Below are positions 10,881 to 19,079 of a DNA stretch of 22,065 nucleotides, piece by piece. Origin of the DNA: Mnemiopsis leidyi (Eukaryota; Ctenophora; Tentaculata; Lobata; Bolinopsidae); NCBI GenBank assembly GCA_000226015.1, contig JH154780.1, positions 1-22,065 of the forward strand, written 5' to 3'. A model generated the notes under the pieces. It worked only from the letters and a program-made list of their open reading frames with translations, searched no databases and had not been told where the DNA came from. The translations under genes and the position numbers were made by a program. Position 1 is the stretch's first letter. Each line of letters begins with the position of its first letter.

Positions 10881-11073
10881 TAGTACTGTCCCAGATCAGC
10901 CAACCATACCGCCTGTTTTAGAAACTGTCTCATAACAACAACTTATTTAGTACTGTCCCAGATCAACCATACCGCCTGTTTTAGAAACTGTCTCATAGCA
11001 ACAACTTATTTAGTACTGTCCCAGATCAACTATACCACCTGTTTTAGAAACTGTCTCATAACAACAACTTACT
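10881..11073 (+). repeat. 63-bp tandem repeat, 3 copies, upstream of copy B
   Basis: Units start at 10881 (67 bases, with a 4-base AGCC insertion), 10948 and 11011 (63 bases each), all beginning TAGTACTGTCCCAGATCA. They differ by only a few substitutions. The array ends about 240 bases before the copy B start codon. Confidence 0.93.
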
Positions 11074-11110
11074 GAGAAATAGATCTAGCTGGAGATGTGA
11101 TAATACAAGA

Positions 11111-11135
11111 ACACGTGGTTAAATAGGGCACGTGT
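11111..11135. promoter_or_regulatory. Inverted pair of E-boxes upstream of copy B
   Basis: Two CACGTG hexamers (11112-11117 and 11129-11134) sit in a 7-bp inverted repeat, ACACGTG...CACGTGT, about 180-200 bases before the copy B ATG. CACGTG is the classical bHLH-type site, but its use here is inferred from position only. No convincing TATA box was seen. Confidence 0.35.
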
Positions 11136-11311
11136 CTGAGTACCGGGCAGAGATAAATTATTCAATGGTGGTGGAGCTAGCAGATGCAATATATCTAACA
11201 GACTTGAGTGTATTTATTTGTTTTTATTGCGTTGATGTAATATCTTGCAACTGAGACGTTTGTGCTTTATCAGTTTATTTCTGATGAGACGACCAGGAGG
11301 GAAATAAGAAG

Positions 11312-14300
11312 ATGCGAGTCGATTTCCTTATTTGGACCATCTTGCTTTTGGGTATTGAATTTAATTACTAGCATAGATCTATAATCTTTAATGGAAGTGT
11401 TTAGAAATGTCAGTATACTTTTATTACTATAAAGAGCTGATATAGAAAACGTAATAAAATATGTGCTATTAAAGACTTTGTTTTACAGACGTTTAACTAT
11501 TTACATTTCAGAGGGGACAGCAAGTCAGCAAACTGTTACAATCTCGTCTACTAACGCGGCGATTACCGACCCCAATAATGCTGTAGATAACGACCCTAAG
11601 ACATTTGTACATTCAATGGAAATTGACGATGAAAAATTTAAATCATTTCCGACACTAAATATTACATACAGGTAGACGATAGATCCGTATCAAAAGAAAA
11701 AACATACTGGGAGATTTTAATTACCTTACTTATTGGAATGGTCACACATTAAAACCACTAACTCTGATCATGTAACACTAAATTTACAATACAGATTAAA
11801 TCCATGTGAAATATTTTCAGTTCAAGCATGTTTGTTGAAAGAGTGGGAATTTACTTTTACCGTTACGGTGATCCCTGGTGTAATGAAAATATTGAATTCT
11901 GCAAACAAACCTGGACAAGATTAGAGGGAATAAAGATATCGGTCGGAATAGCCGAGCAGGGAGATTCATCACTAATTGGTATGATTATCCATTTCATATC
12001 ATTTCTGCCTCTTAAATCTCCATGCAAACGTACCTTTAATTAAAGAGCCCACAAATTTTCTAGTAACTAAGAATGGGATATATGGACTGAACCTCGACAA
12101 TCATTTTTTTGCAACATTTGTTGTAACTTTTGTTTTGTCGCGGATCAGTCCGCTACTTGGACTCAGTCCGCTACTTCAGCGACATGGACTGAACTGCAAC
12201 AAGTTTTTTAATATAGTTGCAGAACAGTCTGCTTCAATTCTAGGACAATACCGCGCCACAGACTGAACTGCGACAAGGTTAACTTTACTTATGACCTTTA
12301 AATCAGAAACACAACATTTTAAGGCTTTTATTCACGTGATCATGTTACAGTGAAAGCAGAGACGCTTTTACGAAATTCTTTTCTCCTCCCGATAATCGGT
12401 AGAATGGGTCCCAAGAACCACGTCCGCTCACACTACTCAGCAAAGGACTGTAAAGAAGATGGGAGGGTAGGTTTCAGTACCCCTCCTTGAGGACTGTAAA
12501 GAAGATGGGAGGGTAGGTTTCAGTACCCCTCCTTGAGGACTGTAAAGAAGATGGGAGGGTAGGTTTCAGTACCCCTCCTTGAGGACTGTAAAGAAGATGG
12601 GATGGTAGGTTTCAGTACCCCTCCTTGAGGACTGTAAAGAAGATGGGAGGGTAGGTTTCAGTACCCCTCCTTCTGGACTCCTCCAAGTGTACTAAAGCGG
12701 GGGCTCCTTGTAGCTGTGCACCAGGTCGTCTCCACTGCATTGAAGAGAGCTCTTTCGCAATCTTACAGGACGGACTGGGGTTCGAATCCAAAGGTATACA
12801 TTCCTTACAGGAGTGCTTTGTTATGTCTCGGCAGTCCGAAGGCTAGTGGAATTCTCCAGTTGTCGGAACATACTTTGTGGATCGTCACAAGTTGAGTGAA
12901 GAGGTTAGGAGCAGGGAAGAGAGTCCGATTAATGTAGATGTGAGGTGCTTGGAATAGCATATCCAGATCATCTACGGAAGAAGAAAGCGTTGAATCGTAG
13001 AGCTTAAAGCAGAATCTCAGAGTTTCTTCCCTCCTGATACCTTCTCCTAATCAGTGAACATATTATCCTTTTTCAATCAGTGAACATGAGTACAACATGA
13101 GAGCATGCTCGCAGATCTGTCATGCGATCTTTAATGCCAATGGGCTTTCCTTAACATAAATTTCCCTTGAATAAAGCTAATGCAATGGGTCTTGAGCTAA
13201 AGAAGCTACCAGTCTCCTGTTACTATTAAGCTATTTAATGGTTAGTTAATGGTTTAGCAGTTAATTAGGGGCCGTTCACATATGATGTCGTCACCTGGGG
13301 GGAGGGGGTTTCCAAATGATGACGATTGATAACGAGGGGGAGGGGGGTTTTGCCGATGATGATGCCATCATAAATCAACAATATTTTGGAGATCTTTTAG
13401 GATTTTCAAAAGAATCTTGATTATTTTTTCATAATTTTAATGAAAATTTTCAAAGTAAGAAGGACGATTTTCAAGTAAAATTCAAGTAATCAAAACGTAA
13501 AATTGTTTTCAATGGTATAATATTAGCTGTAAGCTATAATATGGTTCATTTCCAACGATCCCCGTTTATATGTCTTAGGGTGTTAAATTTTTAAGGGCTG
13601 CTCGTACTGGAGACAGATTCGACATTTGAAGCTTTGTTTAATGTATTGTAGGTCAAATTGAATTAGTGAAATTTCGTCGTTAATTCTCCCAAGCATTTTG
13701 GAAGCGTGGCTTCATAGAAGAGCTTCATCTCAGAGGAAGAGAGTTAGGAACTACCTAGAGGATGTTAAGGAGCTGTCTGATGACTTAGAGGAATTGCTGT
13801 TACTATCGTAGTGCATGACTAGTGTCGCTGTAATTGTCGCAGAAGAGTCTGTCATCTGTGTCGGGGTAGAGCCCGGGAATGCCTTAGAATGTTGCCTACA
13901 GCATAATTAATAACTGATATAAGAATAATTCCGAATTGCATAAATGTCGGAAACCAACTTTATCTCTATCAAAATCGTAGCTATTGTAAAACAAAAATAT
14001 TCGGGCATCGAGATTTAGTTGAATAAATTCAACACCTTAAAACTTTCAGAATGTGGAACGGTACCTGAGTACTCGGTATCATATCTCAACTTTGATACAG
14101 AACCTGAACCTCTAATGAAAGAAGTGATTTGTAAACAAGATATAATCGGTAACTGGGTTGTTATACAACAGACTAAAGAAAATGAGGTTCTACAGTTTTC
14201 TGAGATAAATCTTAGAATGAGAAGTAAGAATAAAAACGTGTGCTTTGGTATGATATGGGTTACATTTTGAATACTATATATGGGTTACATTTATAATTCT

Positions 14301-17176
14301 TTTATAATATTCTTATAATTCGTTTCAAAAACAACTTGCGTTTCAGATTGGGAGCAACCTTCAAGAGGAACAATGATACCTTACCAATGGGACAAAGATC
14401 CTATCCAGATAAAAACTGATTTTACTGACTCCAACACTAAAGTGATCAGTTTCTCAGCTACTGTTGATCCAGACTCTTCACTTCTTCCTACATATACCGG
14501 AATATCAATAGGTCTCACTATTCGTACACCAGAAAATGTAGTGGAAATAGAGAACCATCACACATCTAAGTCAACTGAAATGGACTTGACCAACATGCCA
14601 CCTGATATGAGAGGGGAAGTTAGATGGGCACTGTTTAAATTGAACCGGAAAATGGTGATCAGATGCAAAGGATTACAAGTATGGGAAATGGAGTATATCA
14701 AGCTATTTGATACTAAACATGATGATGGCGTACTGAGTCAAAGGAGTATGAGAGCATGGAGCAAAACTGTTGTAGAGATTAGGTTTAATCAGCAAGACAC
14801 AGGAACTTTAGGTTATCGCAAAGCAGGATTTTGCTTTCAAGGATACTACATGACCCGAGAGAATGGTTGTGTGGAATGTCCAAAGAACACGTACAGTAAT
14901 GATGGAGAAATGTCTTGTACACCATGTCCAGACAACAAGTTATCTCCATCTGGGACTGGAGACGAAACTAGCTGCTCTTCATCAGGTAATTTTAGATTTT
15001 CGTTTTGGGAAAATAGAAAACACTGGGGACAGGGTTGTTGTATTAAACAATCCTTAAATCATGAAACACATCACAGCACCTTCTCTGAAAACTTTGGCAA
15101 CGCTACCAAATTTACTCATAATCTGAATCTGACCAAGAACTCCAGAAAGCTACTAGGTCACCATATAACTGTTAATACCCTATATAAGTTAAAATGAGTT
15201 ACAAACAAACTAGAAATAAGAAAGAAACAAGTTAGAAATAAGTTACAGACAAATAAGATCACAAATAATTTACAAATAAGATACTATACAATCACTAAAG
15301 TTTTAATACCATACATACCATGCCATACTATATAATAATACTTATACCTCGATTAAAACAGTTTTCTTTAATTTCATTTGATATGAACTATCGACTGGGA
15401 TGAGATCTAGTGACACTTCGTCTAGTCCGATGCCATGAAAACGATTCGTCCCCCCTAAAACCTCGCAATGCTTTCACTGTACTTTTAACTGTACTTTTTA
15501 AGCGCGTCCTTACATGGTTTGTCATAATGTTCAATCTCTTGTTTTTATAGCGTGCCAATTTATCCACAACTCGTTTGATGAAGACATTACATATTGGACC
15601 CATCCCTCCAGATGTTGCAATTATGAGAGGCACGAATGATCCTTTCTCCGCTTTTACTACCCTTCTTTGTATGCAGGTGCTTTAAATCCTCAACACACGT
15701 TGAAACTTTCGCTCCAGCATATTTCTCTCCGAAATCTTCACTTCTGACCACAGCCCTGTGGAGCCTCTGTACCTCACATGTCACAGTCCCTCCAAGATGG
15801 CCGAACATGGCTTGGATCGATTCTTTCCGACAAATACTGTTTTGGGAGGATTGATACCCCATATAGACTTTAAATATCGTATCCATAACCTTTTTTAATC
15901 TTGCAGGTTACTCAATACCGGTACAAACAGTGCTGGTAAATGACTACTACCCTCACGACAACCCTGCTACAGACTCTCACAAACCTTCCCTTATATTTGA
16001 TGGAGATTCTGCTACATTTTATCATTCAAGATATAACAGTCCTGGACCAGGGCTGAAGATATACTTTGGTAACACCTATATCGTCTCAAGAATCACTTTC
16101 ATACCGAGATATGACTTCTACCTTGGTAGCAACGAAAACACGATCTTCACGATTATAACAAAAAATGGAGGAGAAGAGAACTGTGGTACTCTAACAGGAA
16201 CAAACACAGTATCTAAAACAGTAGCAGATCAAACATATGAAATACCATGTGAAAATAGACAGGGAGTTGGACTGAAAGTCTGGAAAGCAGCAGGAGCTAC
16301 TTGGTGTGCTGCAGAGATAACGATATCTTATACTAATCGTGAGTATACCAAAATAATCGGCAATTTGACGGTTTGCGTTATGTGTCCCTGCGTGCCTTAC
16401 CGCTGCGTTAAGTGTCCCTGCGTGCCTTACCCATGCGTTACCCGTGCCGTACCCCTGCGTTATGTGTCCCTTAAGTGTGCGTTACCTGTGTGGTATATTG
16501 TGTCCATCGACAAACCTTCAAATAATCTATTTCTGTGTAGAAGCTTGGGAGATTGCATTACAGTAGAACAACGACGTTTAACTTAATGAAGAAAATTGCG
16601 AATGGTTCAAGAGTATGGAAGTATGGGAGAGAGTTATCGGGTATAGGTACTTATAATTGGTGTGAAATAGAGGGATTTCTTTGCCAGTTTAATCTAGCAC
16701 TTAGCAGTCGTACTTAGAATTACCTACTATGTTTCTTCGTTACTTAGTTATTAGATACTCAGTTACTTCCTTATTTCCTTATCTCATTAATTAGTAACTT
16801 GATTATTTTGTTATTTAATAACCAAGTTACATAATTATCTTATTATTTACTAAGCTATCTTATGACTTAGTTAATCATTAGCCAGCCTTCGCATTTTCAA
16901 ACATTAAACAGAAATGACCAGTATTGATTCTCAAATATGGTGGAGCCTAACTATTAGTAATCCTACAACATTTCAGCTCGCTGCACTGGACTGGACCCCG
17001 AAAAACACAAGAATTTAGAAACTACAGCCACATTTCCTGTGACACATGGAGAAACTATCAGTGTAACCTGTAGAGCTGGTTACAGCCAACTTTCTGTAGG
17101 GGATGTGATGATGACGTGTATTGAAGGAACACAGTTTTCACCGACCATATTGTGTTCCAATCCAGGTACAACATAA
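11312..17176 (+). CDS. Copy B: modular discoidin/Eph-like/discoidin/CCP secreted protein
   Basis: Intact paralogue of copy A. Exons from GT-AG borders and frame: 11312-11351, 11512-11671, 11821-11978, 14050-14223, 14347-14985, 15907-16338 and 16977-17165 (or read through to TAA 17174-17176). All junctions are phase 1 except exon 2/3, which is phase 2. They encode about 597 residues, 600 if the last exon ends at that TAA. Order: signal peptide (residues 1 to about 18), discoidin/F-type-lectin-like domain (about 22-175), unassigned central domain (about 178-337), six-cysteine ephrin-receptor-like module (338-390), second discoidin-like domain (391-534), sushi/CCP (535-597). No transmembrane segment is visible, so the product is secreted unless further exons follow. 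Phase 1 borders are typical of shuffled extracellular modules. A carbohydrate-binding or recognition role is inferred from domain type only. The 5' UTR just before the ATG is conserved with copy A. The gene end is uncertain. Confidence 0.85.
12084..12276. repeat. Cluster of inverted repeats in copy B intron 3
   Basis: A shared motif close to GACTGAACTGCGACAA recurs with its inverse. GGACTGAACCTCGACA at 12084 pairs imperfectly with 12136-12151; GACTGAACTGCAAC at 12187 pairs with about 12216-12229; a further direct copy lies at 12261-12276. CAGTCCGCTACT also occurs twice (about 12147 and 12165). It is absent from the matching copy A intron and is perhaps nested MITE debris. Confidence 0.55.
12445..12672 (+). 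repeat. 46-bp minisatellite, 5 copies, in copy B intron 3
   Basis: Five head-to-tail 46-base units, each starting GGACTGTAAAGAAGATGGGA and ending CCCCTCCTTGA, start at 12445, 12491, 12537, 12583 and 12629. Only unit 4 carries an obvious substitution (GGGATGG for GGGAGGG), and the last unit ends a few bases short. Near-identity suggests recent expansion. Confidence 0.96.
12673..13260. other. Copy B intron 3, middle: coding-like debris of unknown origin
   Basis: An open + frame without a start runs from inside the last minisatellite unit (about 12643) to a stop near 12896-12898; a neighbouring frame then reads VDRHKLSEEVRSREES. This pattern resembles a decayed coding sequence, perhaps a mobile element, but no family is recognised. 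A direct repeat of AATCAGTGAACAT occurs at about 13050-13086. Confidence 0.3.
13268..13372. repeat. GGGCCGTTCA-type element end with G-runs
   Basis: GGGGCCGTTCACATATGATGTC followed by G-runs (13297-13308 and 13336-13347) resembles a sort of repeat end often met in invertebrate genomes. No opposite terminus was found, so it is either truncated or a chance likeness. The G-runs could form a quadruplex. Confidence 0.3.
13373..14049. other. Copy B intron 3, last part
   Basis: No gene recognised. One + frame at about 13705-13812 reads SSQRKRVRNYLEDVKELSDDL and stops, as if it were the tail of a decayed mobile-element protein. The remainder is AT-rich intron sequence up to the exon 4 acceptor TTTCAG. 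Confidence 0.4.
14347..14826 (+). other. Copy B exon 5, first part: unassigned central domain
   Basis: About 160 residues, from WEQPSRGTMIPYQWDKDP to FNQQDTGTLGYRKAG, between the first discoidin-like domain and the Cys-rich module. It is rich in predicted beta-strand residues, has a single cysteine (IRCKG) and contains the conserved stretch WEMEYIKLFDTKHDDGVLSQ. I do not recognise the family. A beta-sandwich related to other extracellular adhesion modules is a guess. It is the longest coding block shared by both copies and holds their densest cluster of replacements. Confidence 0.7.
14827..14985 (+). other. Copy B exon 5, end: ephrin-receptor-like Cys-rich module
   Basis: The stretch has six cysteines in the pattern of ephrin-receptor-like/GCC2-GCC3 modules: GFCFQGYY, GCVECPKNTYS, SCTPCPDNKLS and a final SC after SGTGDE. 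The NTYS and CTPCP signatures are typical. In copy A the same module is its own exon (2207-2365); here it is fused to the central domain. Confidence 0.8.
15388..15886 (-). mobile_element. Antisense retroelement pol C-terminal fragment in copy B intron 5
   Basis: Two overlapping minus-strand frames carry a tail typical of non-LTR retroelement polyproteins: EKGSFVPLIIATSGGMGP, then FIKRVVDKLARYKN and a closing KALRGFRG. The upstream part (EVQRLHRAVVRSEDFGEKYAG) lies in the other frame (15587-15886), so one frameshift separates the two near 15650. No reverse transcriptase core is present. The insertion is antisense to its host gene and absent from the 373-bp matching intron of copy A. Identification rests on the SGGMGP and LRGFRG signatures. 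Confidence 0.6.
15907..16338 (+). other. Copy B exon 6: second discoidin-like domain
   Basis: One 432-base exon with phase 1 ends encodes about 144 residues: ATDSHKPSLIFDGDSATFYHS (asx-rich loop), GLKIYFGNTYIVSRITFIPR (strand as in F5/8C domains), then CGTL, IPCENRQGVGLKVW and a closing TWCAAEITISY strand. Three cysteines are visible. It is nearly identical to copy A exon 7 except for the A-copy 23-bp insertion and a short patch before TWC. Confidence 0.65.
16375..16490 (+). repeat. Degenerate 30-bp tandem repeat in copy B intron 6
   Basis: Two clear 30-base units beginning GCGTTA(T/A)GTGTCCCTGCGTG at 16375 and 16405 are followed by decayed copies to about 16490. The stretch is GC-rich against an AT-rich intron. 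An open frame reads through it from exon 6 but lacks any domain, so it is treated as intron. Confidence 0.75.
16680..16880. repeat. TTA-rich low-complexity tract in copy B intron 6
   Basis: A run dominated by variants of ACTTAGTTATTA and TTATTTAC precedes the CCP exon. It is simple-sequence-like, with no clear fixed unit. Confidence 0.5.
16977..17165 (+). other. Copy B exon 7: sushi/CCP domain
   Basis: A 189-base exon with phase 1 ends, the usual arrangement of CCP exons. Four cysteines (RC, VTC, MTC, ILC) with SVTCRAGYSQL match the CCP pattern. The tryptophan usually found between the third and fourth cysteines is missing; both copies have EGTQFS there. Copy A has the same exon length at 3554-3742. 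Confidence 0.8.
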
Positions 17177-17196
17177 TTCATCTTTTTTTTTCTAAT

Positions 17197-17308
17197 TGAA
17201 TGAATAAATGAAACTTCAAATTTTGCAACACATCAATCCACAATAGTTTTAAATAATTTAGATAAAAAGGAGGAGCTTCTTAGTGTTGCCGGATACCTCC
17301 TGAAAGGT
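17197..17308 (+). repeat. Dispersed repeat, copy 2 (just after the CCP exon of copy B)
   Basis: Similar over about 110 bases to 979-1091. It starts 32 bases after the exon 7 donor and contains AATAAA at 17203-17208, which lies 27 bases after the in-frame TAA at 17174-17176 and could act as a poly(A) signal for copy B if exon 7 is terminal. Confidence 0.75.
17203..17208 (+). promoter_or_regulatory. Candidate poly(A) signal for copy B
   Basis: AATAAA follows the read-through stop (17174-17176) by 27 bases. If used, copy B would end with the CCP domain at about 600 residues. The alternative is splicing from the GTACAA donor at 17166 to an exon I could not find. Confidence 0.35.
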
Positions 17309-18520
17309 GACATACAACATCGTAAAACAGATCACATCGCTCACATGGCATACTATTCATTATTCAACATAGCATTTCATTTATTAGGAAACATTTAACA
17401 ACATAACCGCTGCAACTTATTACCTATAATCTGTGTTAGCTTTCTTATGAATGTCAAACTAAATTCAACTGTACAATGTACATAGCACAGTGTACATAGC
17501 TGTTGATATTGATCAGCTGTAATTAGCCGCTATTAATTAGCATTTATCAGTGTTAACTGTGTTTGTAACGATCTCGGAGGTAGATCCAATTTGGCTTTAT
17601 GTCATATTAAATTTAGACAATATAATTTCTGCAAATTTATGTTATCTGTGCTGGATTGATCGGTACTGAAACTAATTGCGATCTGCAAGCTATGAAATAT
17701 GCTGGCTTAACTTGCTGTTACAAATACATTCTCTACGATATTCAACTTAGATATCTTTGAAGTTTCCCGGACTAACTACTTGAAGTTGCGAGAATTATTA
17801 ATTTTTAAACCGCGGCGGGATATAATTTCTGTTCTCTCTCTAGCTAGTTAGCTAAGTCAGTCAAGTAAAAGCCGTCTGAATTCATAATAAGTTATAATAC
17901 AACGGTCACGATCCAATAACTTACAAAACCTACATAGTCGTAGGGCCACATAGCAGGTAATGGATGTTAGCACGTATCAGTTTTAATACTTTCAACAACT
18001 ACTATTATACAAATAATTTGAGGTTCACTTAGGATGAACTCGAAAGTACTATGAACCTCATAAAGATGTTTTAATTCTCACAGTTTGATCAAGCATTTGT
18101 TTCGTCTGATTGCTTCAAGGGAAATCCTTTCAAAAGTACACATATCAGATATATAGTACTAAGAAAAGGCGCAAGTCAGCCTATAAACTTATAAAGTATA
18201 AAACGTCTCCCAGTATAGTGCTAGTTTAGTTGTTTAGTCCTAGTTTAGTTGTTTAGTGCTAGTTTAGTTGTTTAGAAGTCTAACAATAATCGAGGTAAAT
18301 AATAAAGTCTTAAAAAAGTTTGAACAGAAATATTCAAAGTTAAGTTAAGTCAACCTACCTAAAATCCACTAGATACTTGATCAATGAAGGTATAGATGTG
18401 ACGTAGATCCAGAGAGATTAGCCATGATCTACTGATAGGAAGCTGTCAGTAATGTACTTGCATCATGTCTACACGGTATATATCATAATAAATAATCACT
18501 ACTGTATAAACCTACTGTAT
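17309..18520. other. Intergenic stretch downstream of copy B
   Basis: No gene or further exon of copy B recognised. The sequence is AT-rich. A three-copy 19-bp tandem repeat lies at 18218-18274. Confidence 0.55.
18218..18274 (+). repeat. 19-bp tandem repeat, 3 copies
   Basis: Three copies of GTGCTAGTTTAGTTGTTTA start at 18218, 18237 and 18256; the middle one has GTCC for GTGC. Intergenic. Confidence 0.93.
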
Positions 18521-18692
18521 ACAGGGTCATTCAGTAAGGATGTTACTATTTTAATTTATTGCTGTGAGTTTAATGAAGGAGCAGCTGCATGTATTTCTCA
18601 GTCTTATCTGGAAACTCTTGGAATTTTCTTCTCAGTCAATATAGTTGCAAAACTCGGTTTTTCCAGTATCTTGGCAAGATTGTTTTTATACG

Positions 18693-18712
18693 TTTTGTGC
18701 ACGTGCACAAAA
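18693..18712. repeat. Perfect 20-bp palindrome containing CACGTG
   Basis: The 20 bases equal their own reverse complement, centred on GTGCACGTGCAC with TTTT/AAAA flanks. It could be a dimer-binding site or a cruciform. It lies in non-coding sequence between copy B and the mariner remnant. Confidence 0.85.
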
Positions 18713-19079
18713 AGTACAATACAACGGTTGGCGAGAGACAGAATAAATCGGAATATTTAGGAATATTAGCTCAAAAAGCATCTGTACGTCTGTGTCCGTC
18801 CATACGTCCGCACATAATTGCCTCAACTATTTGTTCTAATCACAACAATTGCAACTAGATGTACGATCGTGATCAAACAAGAGATACGATCGTCGATCGA
18901 ACTTTTTCAAAATTTAAGTGTCACTTTTTAAGTAGTTCGTCGAATTACAGATGACAGATTGAGAGATAAATGTGACACAATTTTAATTTCAGCCGAACAA
19001 TGGACGACAAATTCACGAAACGCAATAAGTATAATCGCAACCCAGTACGAATAAAGGTCTCACATACAATATAACAATG

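Larger units (their letters stand above)
11512..14223 (+). other. Copy B exons 2-4: N-terminal discoidin/F-type-lectin-like domain
   Basis: The spliced sequence has the F5/8C/fucolectin-like order of motifs: SSTNAA then NAVDNDPKTF (the A-x-D-G-type loop), an aromatic strand VGIYFYRYG, RLEGIKISVG, then ECG, a later ICK and a closing GNWVVIQ...LQFSEINL strand. Four cysteines follow the aromatic strand (PWC, EFC, EC, IC) and suggest two disulfides. Two introns cut the domain, one of them the only phase 2 intron in the gene. Exact ligand residues of F-type lectins cannot be confirmed by eye. Confidence 0.6.

Noticed and set aside
12770..12790. tRNA B-box-like GGTTCGAATCC, suggesting a tRNA gene or tRNA-derived SINE
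   Set aside because: The T-arm does not pair to five base pairs and no A-box lies at a proper distance. The bases also fit an open frame reading DWGSNPK.
16339..16586. Extension of the copy B discoidin exon into CVMCPCVPYRCVKCPC repeats as a cysteine-rich tail
   Set aside because: The GTGAGT donor at 16339 is strong, copy A uses the same junction, and the tail is a 30-bp tandem repeat with decaying units.
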